Origin: JANPEZ01 sp031423155
GTDB lineage: Bacteria > Actinomycetota > UBA4738 > HRBIN12
Reading direction: 5' to 3'
Length of the DNA: 10,535 nt
NCBI GenBank assembly: GCA_031423155.1
Contig: JANPEZ010000052.1
Span: 1-10,535 of the forward strand
In this document: positions 6,092 through 10,535 of the stretch, one piece after another
How positions within the stretch are numbered: position 1 is the stretch's first letter
How the letters are laid out: every line of letters begins with the position of its first letter
Made by a program: the position numbers and the translations under genes
The notes under the pieces: model-generated
Told to the model about the DNA's origin: nothing
What the model saw: only the letters and a program-made list of their open reading frames with translations
Databases searched by the model: none

Positions 6092-6534
6092 TTGGGGTCC
6101 TCGGTTAGTTGCGCCACGATCTGCGCCGCTCGTTCGAGGGTCGCGATGTCCTCGGGTGCAAGAGCCTTTAGCCGCGCGACCAGGTAGGCGTCCATGCGGC
6201 GGCGCCGTTGAGCGAGCAGCTTTCGGCCGGCGGGTGTGACGGAGAGCCAAGCCACGCGCCCGTCCAGCGGATCGGCGGTGCGGGTAACGAGTCCATCGTC
6301 CACCAGCGCGGCGACGATCTTGGTCATGGTCGGCGGCTGGACCTGCTCGTGGGTGGAGAGCGACCCGACGTTCATAGTCCCGTGACGTTCGATCGTGGTG
6401 AGAGCCGAGACCAGGGGAGCGGTGATGCCCGGACCCCCGCCCTCCCGGCGGAGGCGCCGCGCCAGCCGGCCCACCCCGTGGCGGAGCTGGGCGGCGATCT
6501 CGGAAAGGTCGAGGGTGGGAGCGGTCGACGGCAT
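6088..6534 (-). CDS. MarR-family transcriptional regulator
   Basis: A 148-residue winged-helix repressor. The recognition-helix region is about 56-76 (VGSLSTHEQVQPPTMTKIV), and the wing follows at 86-100 with the family D-x-R motif (D91, R93) and LSVTPAG. Helices at both ends would form the dimer interface. The ATG at 6534 is preferred: it is 6 nt after a good -10, TATCAT (minus strand, 6541-6546), with a 5/6 -35, ATGACA (6565-6570), 18 nt further up. An ATG at 6570 would place the promoter and the palindrome inside the gene. The following MFS gene overlaps its stop, so the pair is one operon. MarR proteins typically repress adjacent efflux genes and are released by a ligand such as the exported compound. 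Confidence 0.9.
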   Translation of the reverse strand: MPSTAPTLDLSEIAAQLRHGVGRLARRLRREGGGPGITAPLVSALTTIERHGTMNVGSLSTHEQVQPPTMTKIVAALVDDGLVTRTADPLDGRVAWLSVTPAGRKLLAQRRRRMDAYLVARLKALAPEDIATLERAAQIVAQLTEDPK

Positions 6535-6540
6535 GCTCAC

Positions 6541-6578
6541 ATGATAGTTCGTAAGACTAACTAGTGTCATGAACTATC
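6541..6578. promoter_or_regulatory. marR promoter with overlapping MarR-type operator, shared with divergent MFS gene
   Basis: On the minus strand, ATGACA (6565-6570), an 18-nt spacer and TATCAT (6541-6546) give the best promoter in the window, with transcription starting at the marR ATG. Within it, TAGTT (6545-6549) and AACTA (6559-6563) are the ends of a 19-bp imperfect palindrome (7 of 9 pairs matching). GATAGTTC (6543-6550) and GAACTATC (6571-6578) form a wider perfect 8-bp inverted repeat. TAGTGT (6562-6567) could serve as -10 for the plus-strand MFS gene. MarR binding here would shut both directions. Confidence 0.65.
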
Positions 6579-6621
6579 TCGGATGGCGCCCGGCCGCGCC
6601 GGCGTGAGAGTCTGTGCGCCG

Positions 6622-7806
6622 ATGCGCCGTCCTCTCGTCCTCATGCTGTTCGCCGCCCTCTTCGCGGCCGAGATGGGCTGGTCGGGCATCGCCCCGCTGA
6701 TCCCGGATCTGCGTGACCGGTACGGACTCAGCGATCCGCAGGCGGGATTGGTCTTCACGCTCGCCAGTGTCGGAGTCCTGCTGGCATCGCTGCCGGCCGG
6801 GGCGCTGAGCCGGCGGTTCGCGGTACGAACGTTGACCCTGTGGGCGATGGTGCTGATCACGGCTGCGAACCTGATCCTGGCGCTCGCCGACACCTATCCG
6901 CTGGTCCTGGGCGGACGGATGTTGTTCGGGATCGGGCTCGGGGGGATGTGGGTAGGGGGGACCGCATGGATCCACGACGCCGCCGGCGAGGATGCTTCCC
7001 GCGCGCTCGCGATGACCACGGCGATCGTCGGGGTGGGCGCGCTCCTGGGTCCGGCGTTCGTCGGCCTCATCGGAGAGAGGGTCTCCTTGGGAGCCCCGTT
7101 CTGGGTTCTCGGCGCCGTCGCTCTTGCAGCGACGCTGGCGCTCGCTGCGGTGCCTTCGGATGTCGGCCGCGAGCCCGAATCGAGTCCACCCTTAGCCGAC
7201 ATGCTCCGCGCGGCGGGAGCCGATCAGCTCATGCTTGCGAGCATCGTGCTGACGCTAGCGGTGTCGATCATGTGGATGACCGTCGAACTGCTCGTGCCGT
7301 TGCGGCTGGACGCGCACGGGTTCTCGGCTTCGGGCATCGGGCTCGCGTTGTCGCTGGCCTCGGTGGCGTTCATCGCGATGAGCGCGCTCACCGCGCGGCA
7401 CGCCGAGCGATACGCGAACCTGCGCTTGGCCGCGGCGTGGACGGTTGCTATGGCGGCCGGCCTCGCGATCGCGGCCGTGAGCTCGTCGACCCTCGCGACG
7501 CTCGCGTTCCTGGCGGTCGCCGGGGCGACGTCCGGCGTGTTGGTCGCGCTGACCTATCCGCTCGGTGCCGTCGGCGCCCGGCGAGGACACTTCTCGGTCG
7601 CGATCGTCGGCACGGTGCTCAACATGGTCTGGGCCGCATCGGGTCTGGTGGGCCCGGCGGCGGGAGGCGCTTTGTCCCAGGCGTTCGGCGACCGCGCAGC
7701 GTTCGCGGGGCTTGCGTTCATCGCGGTCGCCGCTGGCGCGTGGATGTGGCTGCGCAGGGACCGAGCGAGGATCGACCCTGCGGAAGTGGCGGCGGCCGAG
7801 TCCTAG
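6622..7806 (+). CDS. MFS transporter (MFS_1/DHA1-like), divergent from the MarR operon
   Basis: A 394-residue protein with about 12 hydrophobic segments in two halves separated by a polar stretch around residues 190-210 (SDVGREPESSPPLADM). The loop 2-3 motif is at 60-70 (GALSRRFAVRT). Segment 1 begins directly after MRRP, so the ATG at 6622 gives a normal MFS N-terminus. An in-frame ATG at 6583 would add 13 residues and cannot be excluded; neither has a ribosome binding site. The protein is not a close copy of the neighbouring exporter and belongs to a different MFS branch. Sharing a short regulatory region with marR suggests coregulated transport of the same or related compounds. Its stop TAG shares CTAG with the opposing gene. 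The substrate is unknown. Confidence 0.87.
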   Translation: MRRPLVLMLFAALFAAEMGWSGIAPLIPDLRDRYGLSDPQAGLVFTLASVGVLLASLPAGALSRRFAVRTLTLWAMVLITAANLILALADTYPLVLGGRMLFGIGLGGMWVGGTAWIHDAAGEDASRALAMTTAIVGVGALLGPAFVGLIGERVSLGAPFWVLGAVALAATLALAAVPSDVGREPESSPPLADMLRAAGADQLMLASIVLTLAVSIMWMTVELLVPLRLDAHGFSASGIGLALSLASVAFIAMSALTARHAERYANLRLAAAWTVAMAAGLAIAAVSSSTLATLAFLAVAGATSGVLVALTYPLGAVGARRGHFSVAIVGTVLNMVWAASGLVGPAAGGALSQAFGDRAAFAGLAFIAVAAGAWMWLRRDRARIDPAEVAAAES

Positions 7807-8075
7807 CCGGCGAGATATAGCCGGAGCGCTTCGCGGGCGATCTCGCTGAGGCTTCGACCCTGCGCCTTCGCCCTCTTCTCCGCCGCGGCGAATAGATCGG
7901 GTGGGAGCCGGTAGCTGATCCTTGGAGACTCGCCCTCGGAAAGAGACGGCCGCCCGGGGCCGACCCGCTGGCGCTTGGCGCGAGACAGGTCGTAGCCCTG
8001 CTCGGCCTCCTTCGCGAGGCGCTCGACCGACTGCTTCGTCAGCTTCGTTCCCTTCTTGGTCTTCAGATCCGCCAT
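7803..8075 (-). CDS. Ribbon-helix-helix (CopG/Arc-type) DNA-binding protein, antitoxin-like, no toxin seen
   Basis: A 90-residue protein. The C-terminal half is a ribbon-helix-helix domain: strand RISYRL at 53-58, helix PDLFAAAEKRAKAQG, then helix SLSEIAREALRLYL. The N-terminal half (LTKQSVERLAKEAEQGYDLSRAKR) resembles the arm found on several actinobacterial RHH antitoxins. RHH dimers insert the paired strand into the DNA major groove, often on tandem repeats in their own promoter. The start is fixed by GGAGG (minus strand, 8083-8087), 7 nt before the ATG. No toxin-like reading frame lies on either side: downstream is the MFS gene, upstream the non-coding 8076-8542. It could be an orphan antitoxin or a stand-alone regulator. 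Several repeats lie just upstream. Confidence 0.8.
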   Translation of the reverse strand: MADLKTKKGTKLTKQSVERLAKEAEQGYDLSRAKRQRVGPGRPSLSEGESPRISYRLPPDLFAAAEKRAKAQGRSLSEIAREALRLYLAG

Positions 8076-8087
8076 CTCTTCGCCTCC

Positions 8088-8154
8088 AGACGTCGTCTTC
8101 GATACTTCTACTAGCAGACTAGCGGAATCTGTCCGACAGAATAGGGCTCCCTAT
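8088..8154. repeat. Cluster of short palindromes and tandem repeats upstream of the RHH gene
   Basis: Four compact repeats fall in 67 bp. AGACG-T-CGTCT is a palindrome at 8088-8098. ACTAGC occurs twice at 8 bp spacing (8110-8115, 8118-8123). TCTGTC-C-GACAGA is at 8128-8140 and ATAGGG-CT-CCCTAT at 8141-8154. Tandem 8-bp units are the arrangement bound by RHH repressors such as MetJ, and RHH antitoxins commonly repress themselves, so this is a plausible autoregulatory operator. Confidence 0.55.
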
Positions 8155-8239
8155 CCGAAGCCGCCCACCCTACGAACGCTCGGGTGAAGGGGGAAGCGAC
8201 TCGAGCCTCGCATGGGCAAGTAGGGAGGCGAGACGCGAA

Positions 8240-8265
8240 CGGGCCGGACCCTGGGGCCCGGCCCG
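8240..8265. repeat. Very stable GC-rich hairpin, possible terminator without U-tract
   Basis: CGGGCCGG (8240-8247) pairs perfectly with CCGGCCCG (8258-8265). Inside, CCC can pair with GGG after one A-C mismatch. No run of T follows on either strand, so it is not a classical intrinsic terminator, though U-tract-less hairpins are often proposed as terminators in actinobacteria. No gene ends next to it. Confidence 0.4.
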
Positions 8266-8373
8266 CTGCGCACTGCTTCCGCGTGAGCGCTTCCGCCTTG
8301 CGGCTTCGTCCGGTAGACCAGCCGGAGCTCGCGCGGTCGGTGACTCGGTTGGATTCTGCCGGTCTCCCGGCAT

Positions 8374-8480
8374 GCGGGCGAGGAGGTGGCCTCAGCCCGC
8401 GAGGGCGGCTCAGCAGCCGATCACCTCGAGGGTCTCAAGCTGTTCATGCAAGCTGGACCACCTCCTTCCTCTCGTGCCGC
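8374..8480 (+). ncRNA. Candidate structured RNA with SD/anti-SD-like closing helix
   Basis: AGGAGGTGG (8381-8389) pairs perfectly with CCACCTCCT (8458-8466), with a G-U pair outside, and GCGG (8374-8377) can pair with CCGC (8477-8480). Enclosed are GCCC-GCGA-GGGC (8395-8406), a GNRA-loop hairpin, and CGGCT-CAGC-AGCCG (8406-8419). The 3' strand, 8452-8467, matches 15 of 16 bases of the typical 16S rRNA 3' end as I remember it. GC-rich DNA folds readily by chance, transcription is unproven and no known family was recognised. Confidence 0.25.
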
Positions 8481-8529
8481 ACATGGTGAGGCAGACCCGG
8501 TCGGGAAGCAACAACGCAGGTCACGCCGC

Positions 8530-8535
8530 TACCCT
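8530..8535 (+). promoter_or_regulatory. Predicted leaderless -10 of the homocysteine methyltransferase gene
   Basis: TACCCT lies 7 nt before the ATG at 8543, in the TAnnnT position expected for a leaderless mRNA. No ribosome binding site is present before this start, and no clear -35 is seen. Confidence 0.45.
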
Positions 8536-8542
8536 TCGGTCC

Positions 8543-9439
8543 ATGAACCCGCAGGCCCTTGTCGCGCGCGCGCCCCTGATCCTGGATGGCGGACTGTCCA
8601 CGCAGCTCGAACTCGGCGGGGCCGACCTGGCCCACCCTCTGTGGTCGGCGCACATCCTGTTGGAGGAACCCTCGGCTGTGGAAGAGGCGCACCGGGCCTT
8701 CCTGGACGCCGGCGCCGACGTTCTCATCACGGCGAGCTATCAGGTCAGTTTCGAGGGATTCGCCGGCCTCGGTCTGGATGCCGGCGCCGCGGCCGAGGCG
8801 CTCCGGGCGAGCGTGACCATCGCTCGGGACGCGGCGGCGACCGTCGATCGAGAGGTGATCGTCGCGGCCTCGGTCGGTCCCTACGGCGCGATCTTGTCCG
8901 ACGGCTCCGAGTACACGGGTCGCTACGGGCTCACGCCCGAGCAGCTCGCGGAGTTCCACCGCCGTCGCATCGAGGTGTTGATGGACGCGGGGCCGGATCT
9001 GCTCGCGATCGAGACCATCCCGTCCGCGGTGGAGGCCGCGGCTCTCGTCGAGGTTCTGGCTGAACTACCCGAGGCGCGCGCGTGGTTCTCGTTCACCTGC
9101 GCCGACAGCGCGACTCTCGCCGACGGGACGTCCTTCCCCGACGTCGTCGAGATGGTCGCCGCCTCGCCGCAGGTGGTCGCGGTCGGCGTGAACTGCACGC
9201 AGCCGATGTTCGTTAAGGAGCTGATCGTCGCCGCCCGCGCCGTGACGTCGAAGCCGGTCGTCGTCTACCCCAACCGAGGTGGAGTCTGGGACGCGAGCCA
9301 GAAGCGCTGGCTCGGAGCCGAGGGCGCCGCGCTGGCGGAGTTGGCACCCGTATGGCTCACCGCGGGCGCTTCTTTGATCGGCGGGTGCTGCGGCACCGAC
9401 GCGACTGACATCGCGGCGCTGGCCTCGGTCCTTCGGTAG
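8543..9439 (+). CDS. mmuM: Homocysteine S-methyltransferase (MmuM-like)
   Basis: A 298-residue cobalamin-independent-type homocysteine S-methyltransferase (E. coli MmuM is about 310). It transfers a methyl group, usually from S-methylmethionine or S-adenosylmethionine, to homocysteine to give methionine. The single TIM-barrel domain shows LDGGLSTQLE (14-23), ASYQVS (64-69), VGPYGA (111-116), GRYG (126-129), AIETIP (155-160), GVNCT (215-219), YPNRG (242-246) and IGGCCGT (279-285). C218, C282 and C283 are the zinc ligands that activate the homocysteine thiol. The ATG at 8543 starts just before LDGG as in relatives. An open extension of 57 residues upstream has no family resemblance and was rejected. 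The gene stands alone, with a leaderless-type promoter and no visible SAM or cobalamin riboswitch. Confidence 0.93.
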   Translation: MNPQALVARAPLILDGGLSTQLELGGADLAHPLWSAHILLEEPSAVEEAHRAFLDAGADVLITASYQVSFEGFAGLGLDAGAAAEALRASVTIARDAAATVDREVIVAASVGPYGAILSDGSEYTGRYGLTPEQLAEFHRRRIEVLMDAGPDLLAIETIPSAVEAAALVEVLAELPEARAWFSFTCADSATLADGTSFPDVVEMVAASPQVVAVGVNCTQPMFVKELIVAARAVTSKPVVVYPNRGGVWDASQKRWLGAEGAALAELAPVWLTAGASLIGGCCGTDATDIAALASVLR

Positions 9440-9493
9440 CCACGCTTCGTCCGTGAGACCGGCCGTAGCCCTTGAGGTCGGAGCGGACCGCGA

Positions 9494-9706
9494 TCAGGCG
9501 GGTCGCAGGTGCGCCAACAGCCACCTCTTGGCTCGCCCTTGTTTCTCGTTTCGGTGTTTGAGTTTCGCCCACACCGCGGCGGTGTCCGTGTGAGCGTCTC
9601 GCTCCAGCAGGCTCATGAGACGCGGATCCGGAGCGTAGGGCGGTGGCTCCTCGAGCAGGGTGTCAGCGTCCAGCGCAGTCTGTCGCCGGTCCGGTTCGCG
9701 TTCCAT
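9494..9706 (-). CDS. Small charged hypothetical protein (70 residues)
   Basis: I do not recognise a family. The start is the ATG at 9706, preceded by GAGGAGG (minus strand, 9714-9720) at 7 nt spacing, a near-perfect ribosome binding site; an upstream ATG 14 codons earlier has none and overlaps the neighbour. The N-terminal half is acidic and proline-containing (DADTLLEEPPPYAPDP at 13-28). The C-terminal half is a basic amphipathic-looking helix (AVWAKLKHRNEKQGRAKRWLL at 44-64). There is no signal peptide or membrane segment. It starts 16 nt after the stop of the membrane-protein gene on the same strand and is almost certainly cotranscribed with it, which suggests a functional link to that protein. 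Confidence 0.65.
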   Translation of the reverse strand: MEREPDRRQTALDADTLLEEPPPYAPDPRLMSLLERDAHTDTAAVWAKLKHRNEKQGRAKRWLLAHLRPA

Positions 9707-9722
9707 CCGTCTACCTCCTCGC

Positions 9723-10163
9723 TCAGTGTAAGCCCGTGCCGATGGCAAGGAGAAGTGCGGACCCAGCCAGGAAGGACATCGAGATCTTCAACCTGCGAGC
9801 CTTCCTCTTGAGCTCTGGGTTCGTGTCGGTGAGCATCTCGACCTGCGAATCGAGCAATGCGATCTTCGTGAAGGTCTCCTCGGCCGCGAGGTAGTCCTCC
9901 CTGAGCTCCTTCATATCGACGGCACCGACAGCCCTCGGCCAGAACGAGGCGAGCGCTGCTCCCGCGCTTGCGACCGCCGCCGCTCGTCCTACGACGATGA
10001 GGATCAGGACCCCTCGCCCCGATAGCGCGATCAAAGCTCCCGAGAGTCCTAAGAGGATCCCGGCCTTCGAGCCGAGCGAGTCGAAGTGCTGCAACTGTGC
10101 GGCTCGCTCCGTCTCGGCCTGGGCGAGGAGCGGCTGTAGCGAGCGGATCCCCTTCGTCGACAT
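9723..10163 (-). CDS. Uncharacterised membrane protein, three predicted membrane segments
   Basis: A 146-residue protein: a cytoplasmic-looking polar helix (residues 8-28), two closely spaced hydrophobic segments (about 31-49 and 51-74), the sequence FWPRAV at the membrane edge, an acidic-then-basic soluble stretch (84-126, with LREDYLAAEETFTKIALLDSQ and ELKRKARRLK), and a C-terminal segment (127-145). This layout, with the hydrophobic pair entered through SLGSKAG and a long helix before the last segment, resembles small actinobacterial proteins of unknown function. More loosely, it recalls the membrane effector domains near cyclic-nucleotide defence systems (PycTM/SLATT-like); that link is speculation. 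The ATG at 10163 is preferred because TATGGT on the minus strand (10170-10175) lies 6 nt before it, a leaderless arrangement. A 63-residue upstream extension would overlap the divergent gene. Confidence 0.7.
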   Translation of the reverse strand: MSTKGIRSLQPLLAQAETERAAQLQHFDSLGSKAGILLGLSGALIALSGRGVLILIVVGRAAAVASAGAALASFWPRAVGAVDMKELREDYLAAEETFTKIALLDSQVEMLTDTNPELKRKARRLKISMSFLAGSALLLAIGTGLH

Positions 10164-10169
10164 CTCGGC

Positions 10170-10175
10170 ACCATA
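10170..10175 (-). promoter_or_regulatory. Predicted leaderless -10 of the membrane-protein operon
   Basis: TATGGT on the minus strand (plus-strand ACCATA) is 6 nt before the ATG at 10163, and there is no ribosome binding site for that start. No -35 of good quality is visible. Confidence 0.45.
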
Positions 10176-10208
10176 CTCCGAGGGTCTGACATGACTCGAT
10201 CGGAGGGC

Positions 10209-10233
10209 GGGGGCCTGATGGCCCCCGTAGGCT
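10209..10233 (+). promoter_or_regulatory. Hairpin abutting the -10 of the DUF1697 gene
   Basis: GGGGGCC (10209-10215) and GGCCCCC (10220-10226) form a perfect 7-bp inverted repeat with loop TGAT. One base later comes TAGGCT (10228-10233), 6 nt before the ATG at 10240. The repeat fills the -35/-10 spacer, so it could be an operator. It has no following T-run for a terminator. Confidence 0.4.
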
Positions 10234-10239
10234 GCTGGC

Positions 10240-10535
10240 ATGGCTCGGTTCGTCGCGATGCTTCGCGGGATCAACGTCGGTGGGAAGAACGTGATCCGCA
10301 TGGCCGATCTCCGCGCGTGCTTCGAGGCGGACGGGTTCGACGAGGTGCGCACCTACATCCAGAGCGGCAACGTGCTCTTCACCGCGCCGGGCACCCCGGC
10401 GGCGCTCACGGCGAGGATCGAACGGATGCTCACCGCCGCGTTCGGCTACGAAGCGACCGTCGTGGTGCGCAGCGCGCGGCAGCTCCGCGCGATCGTCGAC
10501 GCGGCGCCCGAGGGGTTCGGCGCGGACCGCGACCG
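10240..10535 (+). CDS. DUF1697-family protein (N-terminal part, cut by window end)
   Basis: Ninety-eight complete codons of an intact frame running off the window. The start MARFVAMLRGINVGGKN (1-17), then MADLRACFEADGF and YIQSGNVLF (44-52), is the diagnostic N-terminus of the DUF1697 family (full length usually about 170-180 residues). Its biochemical role is not established. The ATG at 10240 is the family start and is preceded by a leaderless-type TAGGCT at 6 nt. It diverges from the membrane-protein gene, with 76 bp between the two start codons. The 3' end lies outside the window. Confidence 0.88.
   Translation, partial: MARFVAMLRGINVGGKNVIRMADLRACFEADGFDEVRTYIQSGNVLFTAPGTPAALTARIERMLTAAFGYEATVVVRSARQLRAIVDAAPEGFGADRD

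Larger units (their letters stand above)
8155..8542. other. Gene-free stretch with strong hairpins
   Basis: No convincing protein frame is present: the open frames here are arginine/proline-rich without recognisable motifs. It contains a GC hairpin (8240-8265), a direct repeat GCTTCCGC (8275-8282, 8289-8296), a 6-bp hairpin TGCCGG-TCTC-CCGGCA (8357-8372), a repeat CAAGCTG (8436-8442, 8449-8455) and the structure at 8374-8480. I recognise no tRNA, SRP RNA, tmRNA, RNase P RNA or known riboswitch. Confidence 0.5.

Noticed and set aside
6092..6250. A 53-residue N-terminal extension of the MFS_3 exporter
   Set aside because: It reads through marR in another frame and has no hydrophobic or conserved features; the GTG overlapping the marR stop gives the family-typical N-terminus.
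8452..8467. A 16S rRNA 3'-end fragment
   Set aside because: Fifteen of 16 bases match the rRNA tail, but flanking bases show no rRNA similarity; treated as a short resemblance only.
8372..8542. A 57-residue N-terminal extension of the homocysteine methyltransferase
   Set aside because: No similarity to the family; the ATG at 8543 with TACCCT 7 nt upstream fits both the protein family and the local promoter pattern.
8374..8542. SAM, SAH, cobalamin or THF riboswitch before mmuM
   Set aside because: None of the conserved motifs I know for these classes was found, and the gene appears to be leaderless.
10164..10352. A 63-residue N-terminal extension of the small membrane protein
   Set aside because: It would overlap the clear DUF1697 gene on the other strand and is composed of unconserved basic sequence.

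Overview
The window is about two-thirds G+C and reads as a chromosomal segment of an actinomycete-type bacterium (Actinomycetota, possibly an uncultured lineage). The grounds are base composition, the protein families present, and promoter layout: six genes that lack a ribosome binding site each have a TAnnnT hexamer 6-8 nt before the start codon, as in actinobacterial leaderless transcripts. Taxonomy below phylum cannot be read from the sequence.

Layout. (1) 1-1616, plus strand: a tightly packed acyl-CoA operon, with the tail of an unknown gene, a CaiD-like crotonase and an SDR oxidoreductase with an atypical active site, joined by ATGA stop/start overlaps. (2) 1613-3638: a GNAT acetyltransferase (minus), convergent with the SDR and divergent from gdhA, an NADP-type glutamate dehydrogenase. 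(3) 3654-4789: a decayed stretch. A small membrane protein gene (DUF4234-like) behind gdhA has lost an internal segment and its reading frame. A HigB-type toxin gene has a one-base lesion near its 3' end, while its XRE antitoxin gene is intact, with a striking A+T-rich inverted-repeat region between the two. (4) 4820-7806: a MarR regulator plus MFS exporter operon (minus) and a second MFS transporter (plus), diverging from one short region that carries a convincing marR promoter overlapped by a palindrome. (5) 7803-8542: a ribbon-helix-helix (RHH) protein without a recognisable toxin partner and a 467-bp gene-free stretch rich in repeats and potential RNA structure. (6) 8543-9439: homocysteine S-methyltransferase (mmuM-like). 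(7) 9494-10163, minus: a two-gene operon of an unrecognised membrane protein and a 70-residue charged protein. (8) 10240 to the window end: a DUF1697 gene, cut off by the window.

The genes serve ordinary metabolism (acyl-CoA chemistry, nitrogen assimilation, methionine salvage), efflux, and accessory toxin-antitoxin-like functions. Most worth a second look are the consistent leaderless-start signature, the two adjacent broken genes, the compact operators next to the XRE, MarR and RHH regulator genes, the candidate structured RNA at 8374-8480, and the small membrane-protein operon at 9494-10163. No complete new defence or mobile system was found.
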